A stretch of DNA of 64,000 nucleotides from Macrotis lagotis (taxonomy: Eukaryota > Chordata > Mammalia > Peramelemorphia > Peramelidae), in the NCBI RefSeq assembly GCF_037893015.1, contig NC_133658.1, positions 425,101,890 to 425,165,889 on the forward strand, given 5' to 3'. A model generated the notes under the pieces. That model did no database searches. It was not told the DNA's origin and was given only the letters and a program-made list of their open reading frames with translations. Numbering within the stretch: the stretch's first letter is position 1; each line of letters begins with the position of its first letter. Made by a program: the position numbers and the translations under genes. Of this stretch, positions 45,702 through 57,540 are shown in pieces.

Positions 45702-46037
45702 AGAGTAAATTACTTATTTTTTTAGGGTTGTTTTTTTTTTCAAGGCAAACCTAGGTCTCCCTATTAGTTTGTAAGTTCTGTAAGGGCAGGGATTGTCTTT
45801 TGCCTCTCTTTTTTATATACTCAGTGTTTAGAATATAGTAGATATTTGATAAAGATTGATTGATTGATGGGACCCCAGTTTAGGACTGTGTCAAGTGGCA
45901 GGTTTAGAGGATCCCAGTGCATTCCTTGGGGAGCAAAATCTCCTCTTTTCAGGGAGGATAAAGTGAGACAAAAAAAGATTTTAAGTCATCTCTCCTCTTT
46001 GGGACAAGAAGACAGCTGAGAAAAGTCAACTCCTTAG

Positions 46038-46179
46038 GATTTTGCAAGGCAAATGTGGTTAAGTGGCTTGCCCAAGGCCACACAGCTAGGTAATTAGAAA
46101 GTGTCTGAGGCTTGATTTGAACTCAGGTACTCCTGACTCCAGGGCCACTGCTCTATCCACTGCACCACCTAGCCACCCC
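46038..46179 (-). repeat. WSINE1-type SINE
   Basis: TTTTGCAAGGCAAATGTGG to CACCTAGCCACCCC, flanked by CTCCTTA. 46370-46590 is a + strand MIR; 46600-47520 holds nothing recognised. Confidence 0.9.
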
Positions 46180-47537
46180 TCCTCCTTAAAGTTTTAATGA
46201 CAGTAATCAATTTAATTTGTTCCCTCTGTGAGCACGGTGTTCCAAGGGTTTATGCCCCAGTCTCTGCTCCAGGATTGGGTCTAATCCCTCTCAGAAGCAA
46301 AACTAGGTCAAGAGCAAGGCTATGGGGACCAGTTAGTCCCAAGGCTTACTTCTCTTTAAAAGTCCACACCCAAGAGTCAGGAGAACTGGTTCTACTTCTG
46401 GCTAAGCTATTACTTTTCTTTATGTCCTTGAACAAGTTTCCTCCCTTTTTACAGGGTCACAATTTCTTCATCTATAAAATGGGACTAAACAATCATTAAT
46501 CTGCCATGCCTCCTTCATAGGGTGACTGTGAAGATGAAATCAGAGTTAGAAAGGTATAAAACAGAAGTATAAATTATTCTTACAATTACCATTATGTTAT
46601 TTTGTCTAATTATACCCTTGTGTGAGCTCCCGGAGGAAATGAGGGTGGGTAGAGGCTCTCCTTTTTGGAAGACTAGTACAATTTTTCTGAATTTTAGTCA
46701 GCCACCAAATTTCTGCTTTGGGAGATAAGGAGAGAAGGAAGGTCTATGCCAGAGGCCTCAGTTGTGCCAAAGATTGGCTATCTTCCCAGGACTCTATTTC
46801 TTCAAGTACAGATGTTTATAAGAGAAGGCTTTGTACATTTGTCCAATGAAACCAAAAAAATATTTTCTAGAATTCTATCTTCAACTTCCATCCAACCTAA
46901 AACACAATCCTGTAAACAAATAAAAGACCCAGTGTCTCCAAATGAGCAAATAAGAAAGGAAGCCCTCGGTTCAGCTTCTGTTGGGTATGAAATTCAGCTC
47001 CATAGACTTCCCATTAATCTGGGGCAGGGGGAGTGAGATAGGGGAGAGGCATGGAAAAAGAGGGAGACACATCAGAGAGACGTTATACTATTAAAATCAG
47101 CAATGTCCTCTTTCCTAGTATAGTCTAGTCGGGGAGCCAAACAGTACTGAGGGATAGAGAGGCATTACCCATCTTCTCCTTGCTCCAGGACTCTCAATGC
47201 ACTATAACAGGAAATGTCAGAACTGGAAGGCATCCAACTCACAGGACAGGATAGGTCTTTTCGGCCCATGGATTTTCTCTTCCTCTAAAACAGGAAGGGA
47301 ACTACAAACTCCATGAGTTTCCTCAGCTTCTTTTAAGAGAGAAAGAACATTCCAAGATTATCCTTGGCCCATCCCCCCAATAAATTTGAAAACTTTTAGA
47401 TCAGTGGGAGATTTAGAATAATGCTTTAGGACCTTAGCATTAGTAGATTGACTATTAGAAGGCTTATAACAAAAGATGATGGGAACACTGGGAAAGTTTA
47501 GAGATGTAACCTCATAAAAGCAGCATTGGGACTTTTC

Positions 47538-47687
47538 TTTAGTTTTTTTTTTTCCTTTTTACAAGGCATTGGGGTTAAGTGGCTTGCCCAAGGCCACACA
47601 GCTAGGTAATTATTAAGTGCCTGAGGCCGAATTTGAACTCAGGTACTCCAGACTCTAGGGCCGGTGCTCTATCCACTTAACCACCCC
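47538..47687 (-). repeat. WSINE1-type SINE
   Basis: Perfect 16-base duplication AGCATTGGGACTTTTC at 47522-47537 and 47688-47703. Confidence 0.95.
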
Positions 47688-47757
47688 AGCATTGGGACTT
47701 TTCCAAAGATCCCTTTGTTTCCTTTTCTGGAGAAGCAGATGAACGCCTTCTTTCATA

Positions 47758-47908
47758 TGCCCTTGTACAGATGAAGATCAAATAGGGAAAAGAGGGTTAA
47801 GTGACTTGTCCAGGGTGGTCACACAGGTAGTGTCTGAAATCACATCTAAACTCAGATCTTCCTGGTTCCAAGCCTAGTTTTCTATCCACTGTGCCACCCA
47901 GATGCTCC
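47758..47908 (-). repeat. tRNA-SINE/MIR remnant
   Basis: AAGTGACTTGTCCAGGGT and TATCCACTGTGCCACCCAG. Confidence 0.7.
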
Positions 47909-47956
47909 AAATATCCTATTAGGATCCTTGTAGTGTCAGAAGAAAAACAGGAAAAA

Positions 47957-48131
47957 GGGGTGGCTAGGTGGCGGAGTAGGGGCGGCTAGGTGGTGTAGTG
48001 GATAAAGCACTGGCCTTGGAGTCAGGAGTACCTGGGTTCAAATCTGGTCTCAGACACTTAATAATTATGTGTGGCCTTGGGCAAACCACTTAACCCCATT
48101 TGCCTTGCAAAAATCTAAAAAAAAAAAAAAC
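47957..48131 (+). repeat. WSINE1-type SINE with doubled head
   Basis: GGGGTGGCTAGGTGGCGGAGTA is followed at once by GGGGCGGCTAGGTGGTGTAG. An imperfect AAAACAGGAAA / AAACCCAGGAAA duplication flanks it. 48140-48735 shows nothing recognised. Confidence 0.9.
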
Positions 48132-48737
48132 CCAGGAAAGGAACCCACGGATTACATGAACACCCCCCACCCCCATCACAAATTTAGAGAAGGATAACAT
48201 GTTACACTTGATATGAGTTTAGAGTAGCATTCCCAGAGAGAATGGTCATCTCTCTTTATCTTTCTTTCTACCCCTATCCCTGGCTCCCTCATCCCCTCCA
48301 AAGAAATTTAAAATTTCCACCTAACAAACCCCAGCCAACAAAATTAGAATCTTTTTTTTCCCCTGCTTCATTTTCACAGCGATTTTTTTTTCAATTCAAT
48401 TTGGATACTCCCTCTCTGTCCCTATTTTTTGCAAGTGAATATATGTGTGTGTGTGACAGAGATAAAGACATAGAGTTTTTTCGCTTCCATGAACTTTACA
48501 ATCTCTTCAAGCTTCATTCTGCCTAAGGACCTTTTCTGCCTGCCACAGTGATTTACTATTAAAGGTTTTTTAAAAACTAAGACTATGTGAAGGTGAGTAG
48601 TGGATTGAGCTGATTTTCATTCAGGTGACCAATGGTTATTATCCTTGTCCGTGGGCCAAAATATTGTCATTGTGATGATGATATTTATTTTAATTTATGT
48701 TTAATGAATCTACACTTCCGTTTTCAAAGATGGGCTT

Positions 48738-48883
48738 GGGGGGCAGCTAGGTGGATAGAGTGCCAGCCCTGGAGTCAGGAGTACCAGAGTTCAAATCCAG
48801 CTTCAGACTCTTAAAAATTACCTAGCTGTGTGGCCTTGGGCAAGTGACTTAATCTCATTTGCCTTGCAAAAACCTTAAAAAAA
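48738..48883 (+). repeat. WSINE1-type SINE, head-deleted
   Basis: GGGCAGCTAGGTGGATAGAG lacks the usual CGCAGT. AAAGATGG flanks it. 48890-49730 holds MIR-like 49500-49700 and otherwise nothing. Confidence 0.9.
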
Positions 48884-49731
48884 GATGGACCCGTGAGAGT
48901 AAGAGACCTTGAGTATAACTGACCAAAAGATTTGAAGAAATTTGTAAAAGAAGTATGTCCTTGTGAAGAACCTGACTAATAGCAATAGCCTTTGACTTTC
49001 TGAATCTTGGTTTACCAATATTCAAAGCGAAGATAAGCAGATTTGGATCCCTTAAGCTGAGAGAGGATGAGGATGGGGAAGAGGGTCCCAGCTGCCTCAA
49101 ACAGTACATATAGATTGGGTATAGTAAAGGGGTCCACCTTCCCAATCTGGAAACCATAAATAATCAGCCTAGATCCAAATATAGTATCCATAGCCAGCAT
49201 GGGCAGGGCAGAATTTCAAGGAACCTCCGACCAACCCAGTTTCAAGATAAACCAAAGGCATGGGATTCAAACAAAAGGGAAATTGGGGTTGAGAGGGAAG
49301 AAGGAAGAGGTGACCTGTAAAGGTCATAAGCTCCCCATCACTGTAGTGTTTAGGTAGAAGTTGGATGACCCCCCCCCATTAGTGATGTTAGAGGAGTTTA
49401 GTTATTGGTTAAAGTAGAAATTACTGTGATTCTATAAAGGTTGGTCAGAGGCTTCACAGAGAAGGATGGCAGGTGTATAACTGGACTAATAGATAAAGAA
49501 TCTGAGTCCCAGTAAGAGATGAAGTAACCTGCCCAAGGTCACACAGGTAATCAGGGGCAGAACTGGGATGGGCAAGCAGGGGATTTGGAGATAGAAGGAA
49601 TCACATGTAATATCTACTCCTCATTTTACAGAGGAGAAAACTGAGGGACAGAAGAGAGAAGTGGTTCTACATAAATGGAAGAGGCAGGATAGGAACTCTG
49701 AGCTTATGGCTTAAATTAAGCACAGCTTGGG

Positions 49732-49999
49732 AGTGTTGGTGCCATGTATAAAGCCCTGAGCCTGGAGTCAGGAAGACCTAAGTTCAAATTTGACCCTATG
49801 CAAGTTCTAGTTGTGTGACCTTGGGCAAATCACTTAATCCTGTTTGCCTCAATTTCCTTATCTAGAAAATGAGTGGGAGAAGAAAATGGGAACCCACTCT
49901 AGTATCTTTGCCAAGAAAACCCCAAAGGGAATCATGAAGAGTAGAATACAACTGATAGAACAGTACCACAAAGAGTCAGATACAACAACAGTCAACAAC
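49732..49999 (+). repeat. MAR1-type SINE
   Basis: CTGGAGTCAGGAAGACCTAAG to ATACAACAACAGTCAACAAC, with a duplicated AGAGTCAGATACAAC-like 3' end. Confidence 0.85.
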
Positions 50000-50283
50000 C
50001 ACTTTATTCTTCACTCAATCTCTCCTGTCATCCCCTGTCCCTAGGAAAGATTGATTCTCTAAGCAGTGCTGAATTAAGCAATGATGAATTTTAAAACTAA
50101 GGCACAGACTCCATGTATTATTAGGGGATCTTGCCTCTGGTATGGGGCATACCTGTGTCAGTCTCAAAGCTTCTTGATCTTGAACCCTCTGGGTAACCAT
50201 GTGCACTCTTTCATCAGCTTGGATGCATTGAATTATCATCTTCTATACATATCCCTCTCTGTATTAGAAATATATAGAGATTG

Positions 50284-50442
50284 GGGCAGCTAGAGGGCAC
50301 AGTGGATAGAGCACTGACCCTGGAGTCAGGAGGACCTGAATTCAAATCCAGCCTCAGACACTTAATAAATACCTAGCTGTGTAACCTTGGGCAAGTCACT
50401 TGACTCCATTGCTTTGCAAAACAAAAAGCAAAAAAAAAATAC
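50284..50442 (+). repeat. WSINE1-type SINE
   Basis: GAAATATATAGAGA / GAAATTTATAGAGA duplication. 50500-50690 is an L2-like tail. Confidence 0.9.
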
Positions 50443-50691
50443 AAAGAAATTTATAGAGACCTATAACTTTTATATATGTGTGTCACTCTCTCTCCCACAG
50501 CTCACAGCACCATTCTCTGCATGAAGCCTTCTTCATCCCAGCTTCCCTTCCAAACTACATTTAAACAAGTTTGTATATACTTGTACTTGTTCATCTCATA
50601 TTTCAACTGCATACATTTCTAAATGTGCTTGAACCATAAACTCCCTGTAAGTAAGAGTGTTTCATTCATCATATTTATATTCCCAACACCT

Positions 50692-50862
50692 AAGGGGTTT
50701 TCTTGCAAAGGTACTGGAGAGATTTGCCATCTCCAGTGAATTAGATTAAATGACTTGTCCAGGGTCACACTGCTAGTAAGTATCTGAGGCTGGATTTGAA
50801 CTCAGGTCTTTCTGACTCTGGGCCTGGGGCTTTATCCTATCCTGCAGCACCTGGCTGCCCCT
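50692..50862 (-). repeat. MAR1-type SINE, truncated
   Basis: GGGGTTTTCTTGCAAAGGTAC to CACCTGGCTGCCCCT. 51020-51230 is a - strand MIR; 51230-51530 holds nothing recognised. Confidence 0.82.
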
Positions 50863-51529
50863 GCAGTATCTAGGAAGCACTTTATAACTACAGATTGACT
50901 GAAGTCAGTTCAGCTCAGATTGTGTCCTGCTTGTAGATCTACCAATCACCTCACTTATCCTCAAATGCATTTATTTGTTAGGAAGTTTCCCCTCACATCT
51001 AATTGGGAGATTATTATTATTATTGACAATAAATAACATTGCTACAGCCCTTTAAGGTTAGCAAATCACTTTACATATGATGTTTTCTTTAGTCCTTACA
51101 ACAATCCTGTGAAGTAGGCCTATTGATATCCCCAGTTTACAAATGGAGAAACTGAGACCAAGTGACTTGCTCAGAGTTACACAGCTTTTAAGGTTAGAAT
51201 CTGACTTCCTAATTCATTTTCTATCTATTCTACATAAAAATACCTAAGGGCCACAGAGAAATGCCTAACAAGATGGCACTGGAGATTCCTGTGGGAAGGA
51301 TGGCTTTGGGTGAGGGGAGAATTGGTGAAAATTCAAGAGGCTAAGAGGGATAGGAGGAAGGGCAACCTGAGAATTGATAACATTGTGGACAAAGGGATCA
51401 ATGCCAGCCGGGGCAGAGCATAGCCCAGTTTGGCAAGAATACAGATTAGGTGGGAGAACCCTCCCCATGTTGGCACTGAAGCCATAACTTACTATTAGTA
51501 AAACAAAAGTGGCAACTTGAAATTAAAAC

Positions 51530-51756
51530 TGAACCTGGAGTCACAAAGACTGCTCTTCCTGAGTTCAAATCTGGCCTCATGCACTTTCTAGTTGCGTGAC
51601 CCTGAGCAAGTCATTTAGCCCTACTTGCCTCAGATCCCTTAAATGGAAAATGAGCTGGAGAAGAAAATAGCAAACCACTAAAGTATCTTTGCCAAGAAAA
51701 CACAAATGCAATCACAGAGAGTCAGACACCACAGAATTGAATGAACAACAACAAAG
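51530..51756 (+). repeat. MAR1-type SINE
   Basis: Lacks the head; starts at ACCTGGAGTCACAAAGAC and ends GAATGAACAACAACAAA. Confidence 0.85.
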
Positions 51757-51839
51757 GTTTTGATATACCTGTCATATTAATGACACACATCTGTGAAGTG
51801 TCCAGATTCTCAGATGTTGTTTGGATTAATTTGTTTAGA

Positions 51840-51879
51840 GGTGTGTGTGTGTGTGTTTGTGTGTGTCTGTCTGTCTGTC
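51840..51879 (+). repeat. TG/TCTG microsatellite
   Basis: GTGTGTGTGTGTGTTTGTGTG followed by TCTG units. Confidence 0.93.
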
Positions 51880-51959
51880 GGGTTTTTTCCCCATGAATGT
51901 CTAGCACATTGTAATCTTCAAACAGGGTTATCTTTGTTATATTGGCATGATCTGTGACT

Positions 51960-53330
51960 TGTACATTCAGCAGTAACATTTTTAGCAAGTTTTATCAGCC
52001 AACAGTATTTTCAGTTCATAAATATTCAAAACTCCTATACAAGAAAAGATTTAAATTTGCTAAACAAAAAGACTGAACTTCAAGTCTCTGTACAGTTGGT
52101 AATTGCTTATTGAATTAATTTTGGTGTTAGCACTGCAGGTGCTGTGCATACTCTGATTTTATGCAGAATCTCCTTATGTCTGTGGCTCTCACCTAACAGA
52201 CCAATATTAGGTGAAATAAACACAAACTGTTTATTAAAAAATCCCTAATGTTATTTTTACCTCACCAGTGATATGGGAGAATGTTAAGTTTTTATCTTAA
52301 TATTTAGTACTGTTAAGTTGTTTAATAGAAATGCACAAATAACTTTTTAATGACTCAAGTCAGTAACCATTGATAGAAGAGAAAATTCCACATTTGCCTT
52401 CAACTAGCTGTGTAACCTTGCACATATTCATATATATGGGAGGTATAGGTTAATCTTTTAAGATTCTATCCAATTTTTTTGACAGACAACTAAGGCACTG
52501 GTGGTGAAGGGATATGGATATATTGCAAAATACAAGAGTTTAGGTTTTAAGTTCAATTCTGTTGATCTTCATGTTAAAATAGTTGGGGGAGTTATATCTA
52601 CAGTATATAATCCAGTTTGTTAGCTTTCTTTAAGAGGCCAATTCAACTCAATTCTAGAACAAGCTATTAAATACCTATTCTATGTACCTTCTGAAGATAA
52701 AGCTGAAAAGGGGAGATGACGTGAGGCCAAAGCCAAGGTAGAGATGAAGAATGATGAACTTTCACCCTGACTAGAGGAGGCCAGCCTCTGATTTATTCAG
52801 TCACTGGCTCCCAGGATTTCCCTACCTTAACAATGCTCTACATACCTCCCATAGGACCCCCTCACAGGCAACAGGTGCCAAAGCTGGCCAACAGGTTTCT
52901 GGTCCCTCAGGAGAGTAACCCTGCCCAGGTTTAATGAGTAACTCACTTGTCCTCAAAAGGAGAAGGTTGAAGCCCAGTATGATGTAAAGTGGAAGTGGGG
53001 GGGGGGGGGCAAAAGGGGAGTACAATTGGAAAGGAAAAGGGGTATTGAATAAAGAAGGTAGCTTGCAAAACATGGAGAAATAGGAAGTAGTCAAGGCAAA
53101 GTTTGCAGGTACACCATGGGAAAAAAAAGCAAAGGGTGAGAGAAGAAACCAATGAGAAATTTGCCAAAGTGCTGTTCCCTGATCCAAATTTGCTCCCCTT
53201 AGCTCCATACTACCTGACAAGACTCAGAAATAGGCAAGAAGAGGAAGAATTCCTATTCTGGGAACAAGGAGACCTAGGTTCTAATTCTACTGGCTATGTG
53301 ACCTCAAACAAATCATTTCTCCACTCTCAG
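51960..53330. other. No recognised feature
   Basis: 51960-52640 is AT-rich with no SINE, LINE or coding match that I recognise. 52640-53330 is more mixed and has a G13 run at 52997-53009. Short open frames show no family resemblance. Confidence 0.5.
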
Positions 53331-53335
53331 CCTCC

Positions 53336-53560
53336 ATCTAGCCAGATGGTGTAAACAGTAGAGTGCTGACCCTAAAGTCAGAAGGACCTGAGCTCATGTG
53401 TGGCTTCAGACAATTACTAGCTGTGTGACCTTGGGCAAGTCACCTAACCTTGACTGTCTCTCATCCAGGGTTATCTCCAATCGCCCTGATTCATATCTGA
53501 CCATTGGACCCAGATGGTTCTGGAGGAGAAAGTAAGGTGGTGACTTAGCCAGCAACCCCA
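53336..53560 (+). repeat. MAR1-related SINE, variant 3' half
   Basis: Shared head (AGTCAGAAGGACCTGAGCTC, GTGACCTTGGGCAAGTCACC). The 3' half reads CATATCTGACCATTGGACCC, the long-MAR1 end rather than the AACAACA end. 53560-54245 shows nothing recognised. Confidence 0.7.
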
Positions 53561-54245
53561 CCCCCCGTACCTCAAATCCAAATCATCTGCCTGTCATGAC
53601 ATCATTTTCTCTGATTTCATGTTCTTCATTAAAACAACAAAAAAATCCAAAGAGGAATAAAGAAAAGGTATTAGAGCCTGCTTCCAGTCCAGGACCTTTG
53701 GTCATCAGTGATAAACCTGTGTGGAAAAAGGGATCCCCATGTTCACCATCACCACCAACAACTAACACTTGACAATTCCCATAGGCAAGTGATCCCAAGA
53801 ACGCCAGGAGTAGAAGCACCCCAGCCTAACCACTGGCCTTGCTTCCAGCCTTCCCCACCCCCAACCTTAGCCAAGGAAACAAAACAGCTACTGAAAACCC
53901 AGAAAAACCAAAGTCCTTGCCAAAGTCAAATGGTACAACATCAGAAAATGATATGATTTTATCAAAGGAAATGGCATTAAAGAAGCATCCTCAATGGCTT
54001 CGTCACTGCCCCATGAGAATCATGGAGCCTTTCCATCTGACTTGGAAATGAAACTTCCACTGTGGGTTGTCTTCTCCTGGAGCACAAGGACTGTCCTTTT
54101 CAGGTATTCAGCTGGCACTTAATAAATGCTTAGTCATTCATTCATTGTTAGTAATTGGTGAGATTTTCATGAAAAAAATTTTAAAAGCTTCACAGAAATT
54201 TTAAAAATTACTTTGGCACTTAAGGACCCACGATTTCTATTGATG

Positions 54246-54364
54246 AGCTTAACCCCAAGGCCACACAGCTAGGTAATTATTAAGTGTCTGAGACCGGATT
54301 TGAACCCAAGTACTCCTGACTCCAAGGCTGGTGCTTTATCCACTATGCCACCTAGCCGCCCCCA
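54246..54364 (-). repeat. WSINE1-type SINE, 3' truncated
   Basis: Lacks the T-rich tail; starts within CTTAACCCCAAGGCCACAC and ends CACCTAGCCGCCCCC. Confidence 0.88.
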
Positions 54365-54496
54365 TTTGCTTTAATATTTAGTTAATCTAGATAATGTAGG
54401 CAAGCAACATACCTAAACACTGTCTATAAGTTGTAAACCTATCAGTTGCCTCATCTGTAAAATAGGAGTTGGTGTTGGGTGTTTGACTAAATCTGT

Positions 54497-54566
54497 GGTT
54501 CTCAAACTTTTTCATTTGAGGACTTTTTATACCTTAAAAATTAGTAGGCAATCCCTCCTCCAAAGC

Positions 54567-54607
<41 letters not shown>

Positions 54608-54765
54608 TTTGTATATGAGTATGTGTATTTATAGATATATACCCATTTACTGTAACAAAAATGAAAACATTCTAGCTTTATTATGAAAATAATTTTGATC
54701 TCACAGATCTTCTGAAAGTCTGTAGATATCTCCTGATCACACTTTGTAAGAGGCTGAACTCTGAT
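54497..54765 (+). repeat. hAT-type relic with TG repeat
   Basis: Opens GTGGTTCTCAAACTTTTTCAT and contains (TG)16 at 54568-54600. Related to 9694-9912 by its terminal motif. 54765-55240 holds MIR-like 54850-54985 and a stray SINE head end (CCACCTAGCCACCCC) at 55080. Confidence 0.6.
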
Positions 54766-55360
54766 TCCCCAGCTACCTTGTTATGTTATTTATGTTCTAT
54801 ATTATCTATACTCTATGATTCTAAGGCCCCTTTTATACCTTATGGTCTTAAGAAATCTTAAAGGGAATTTATATGCTAAGTAATTAACTTAGAGTCACAC
54901 AACCAATGAAAACTGGTAGTAGAATTCAAACTCAGGTTGGCTTCCTTATTGTGAGGCAAGCTCTTCATCCTCTGCCCCATGACTCTTTGAAGGAGAGCTG
55001 AGGAAGAAGGGAATAATGGCAGCCACTATGCAAAAAACATAGAAATTGAGCTGGAATAGTAAGAAAGGGTTAGGGTTAGGCCACCTAGCCACCCCTTAAC
55101 AGATGATCTTAATGAGTTGCAATGGCTTTGAAAAAATTATCTACAGGGATAAGTCTCTCTGCCTAAAAATGAATGAGCTAGTTAATAAGTAAAACTGGGT
55201 CATTATAATGTCTGCTGTGACCCTTTTCAAATCTGTTAATCATAGCATGTATGTATTTATCACCAAGATCATACACTATGTATGACCAGGTGGAATTTAC
55301 ACCAGGAAATGCAGGGTTGATCCAATCAGGAAAACTACCAGTAAAACTAACTATATTAAG

Positions 55361-55510
55361 GGGTGGCTAGGAGACGCAGTGGATAGAGCACCGGCCCTGG
55401 AGTCAGGAGTCCCTGAGTTCAAATCCGCCCTCAGGTACTTAATAATGACCTAGCTGTGTGGCCTTGGGCAAGCCATTTAACCCCATTGCCTTGCAAAAAA
55501 AAAAAAACCT
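55361..55510 (+). repeat. WSINE1-type SINE in L1
   Basis: Splits L1 between CTAACTATATTA and CTAACCATCTCAAT, with AAAACTAAC as duplication. The head has GGGGTGGCTAGGAGACGCAG. Confidence 0.9.
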
Positions 55511-56221
55511 AAAAAAAACTAACCATCTCAATAACAAAATTAAAAGAAATATTATCTCAATAGATGCTAAAAAAGTTTTTGACATCCTGTTCCTATTAAA
55601 AATCCATTCCTTCCTTTGATCCAGTCATACCACTACTGAGTCTGTACCGTGAAAAGATCATGAAAAAGGGTAAAAACCCCACATGTACAAAAATATTCTC
55701 AGCAGCTGTTTGTAGTGGCAAGGAATTGGAAATCAAGTGAATGTCCATCAACTGGGGAATGTCTGAAAAAATTGTGGTATATGTATATGAAAGAACACTA
55801 TTGTACTAATCTTATGTTACTCTTCCTTGAATTTTTTTCTTGTTTTAATGAAGAAAATCTTGAAATCCCAGAAAAATGATGTCATGACAAGCTAGTGAAT
55901 TGGATTTGATGCTAAGTCACCAGCTTCACTTTCTCCTCCAGAGTCATCAGGATCCAGTGGTCAGATATGGATCAGGATGCTGGAGATGGCCCTGGATGTG
56001 AGGTAATCAGGGTTAAGGGATTCAGAGAAGCCTGGAAGGATTTGCATGACCTGATACTGAACGAAATGAGCAGAACCAAAAGAACAATGTATACCTTAAA
56101 AACAACATGGGGGTGATGATCAACCTTAAGGGATTGCTCATTTCATCAGTGCAATAATCAGGGACAATTTTAGGAGATCTGTAAGGGAGAATACCATCTA
56201 TATCCAGAGAAGGAATAACGA

Positions 56222-57195
56222 AATTTATTTTTAAAAATATTTTATTTGGGGGCGGTAGGTGGTGCAGTGGATAGAGCACTGGCCCTGGAGTCAGGAGTAC
56301 CTGGGTTCAAATCCAGCCTCAGACACTTAATAATTACTTAGCTGTGTGGCCTTGGGCAAGCCACTTAACCCCATTGCCTTGCAAAAATTTAAAAACAAAA
56401 AAACAAAAGAAAATATTTTATTTGTTTTATAATTATATACAATAGTAGTTTCTACATATCATTTTTGTAAGGTTTTGAATTTTACACTTTTTCCCCCACC
56501 TTCCCTTCCTTCCCCTCCCCAACAGAAGGCAGTCTGATAATCTTTACATTGTTTCCATGCTATACATTGATCAAAATTGAATGTGTTGAGAGAGAAATCA
56601 TATCCTTGAGGAAAAAATATTAGAGGTAGAAAAATTATGTAGTTCATAAGACAACTTTTTTTCAAATGAAGGTAGTAGTATTTGATCTCTGTTTAAACTC
56701 CACAATTTAAAAAAAAAACTCCACAATTCTTTATCTGGATACAGATGGTATTTTCCATCACAGACACCCTAAAATTGTGCCTGATTATTGCACTGATGGA
56801 ATGAGCAAGTCCTTCAACATTGGTCATCAGCCCCATGTTGCTGTTATGGTATACAGTGTTCTTCTGGTTCTATTCATCTTGCTCAACATCAGTTCACATA
56901 AATCCTTCTAGGTTTCTCTGAATTCCCATCCCTCTTGGTTTCTAATAGAACAATGGTGTTCCATAACATACATATATAATTTGTTCAGCCATTCCTCAAT
57001 TGATGGACATCTACTCAATTTCCAGGTCGTTGCCACCACAAACAGGGCTTCTATGAATATTTTTGTATATATGATATTTTTACCATTTTTCATGATCTCT
57101 TCAGGATACAGACCCAGAAAGTAGTTTTGCTGGATCAAAGAGTATGCACATTTTTATTGTCCTTTGGGTACAATTCCAAATTGGTCTCCAGAAAG
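56222..57195 (-). mobile_element. Inverted copy of the same LINE family inside block A
   Basis: The - strand reads 5' to 3' from about 57195 (TTGGAATTGTACCCAAAGG) to an A/T-rich end near 56225. Its 3' end (TAGAAACTACTATTGTATATAA on -) matches block A's own end (GTAGAAACTACCATTGTATATAA at 57464-57486). A SINE sits in its tail. Confidence 0.75.
56249..56409 (+). repeat. WSINE1-type SINE in the inverted LINE tail
   Basis: Perfect duplication AAAATATTTTATTTG at 56234-56248 and 56410-56424. Confidence 0.95.
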
Positions 57196-57540
57196 GTTGA
57201 ATCAGGAACAGCGGAGTTTAAACAAAGACCAAAGATTATTACCTTCAATTTTTTAATTATGAATTACATAATTTTGCTATCTCTAATATTTTACTTTTTA
57301 AGGATATATTTTTTCTCTCAACACATTCAATTTTGATACATGTATATCATGGCAACAAATGTAAAGTCATTCAGACTGACTTCTAATGGGGAAGAGGGGA
57401 GAGGAGGGGGGAGAGGGGAGAGGAGGGAGGGGAGGGGGAAAAATTTTGCAAAAAAATGATTGGTAGAAACTACCATTGTATATAACTGGAAAACAAATAA
57501 AATATTTTTTAATAAAAAAATAAAAATAAAAACCCATTCC

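Larger units (their letters stand above)
55611..57540 (+). mobile_element. Inserted LINE 3' end (block A), itself invaded
   Basis: + strand LINE 3' sequence starts TTCCTTTGATCCAGTCATACC, passes GGCAAGGAATTGGAAATCAAG and ACGAAATGAGCAGAACCAAAAG, resumes at 57199 (AGCGGAGTTTAAACAAAGACC), and ends with a G-rich stretch and A-rich tail at 57490-57530. A MAR1 fragment (about 55865-56000) and the inverted LINE copy interrupt it. Ends flanked by AAAATCCATTCC / AAAACCCATTCC. Confidence 0.78.

Noticed and set aside
46746..47036. 96-residue frame inside the DEGS2 intron
   Set aside because: No family resemblance, no splice signals in frame, ordinary intron composition.
51722..51988. 88-residue - strand frame as a gene
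   Set aside because: It crosses a TG microsatellite and the end of a MAR1 SINE.
55060..55080. Telomere-like AGGGTTAGGGTTAGG
   Set aside because: Only two units, next to a SINE fragment; too short for an interstitial telomere.
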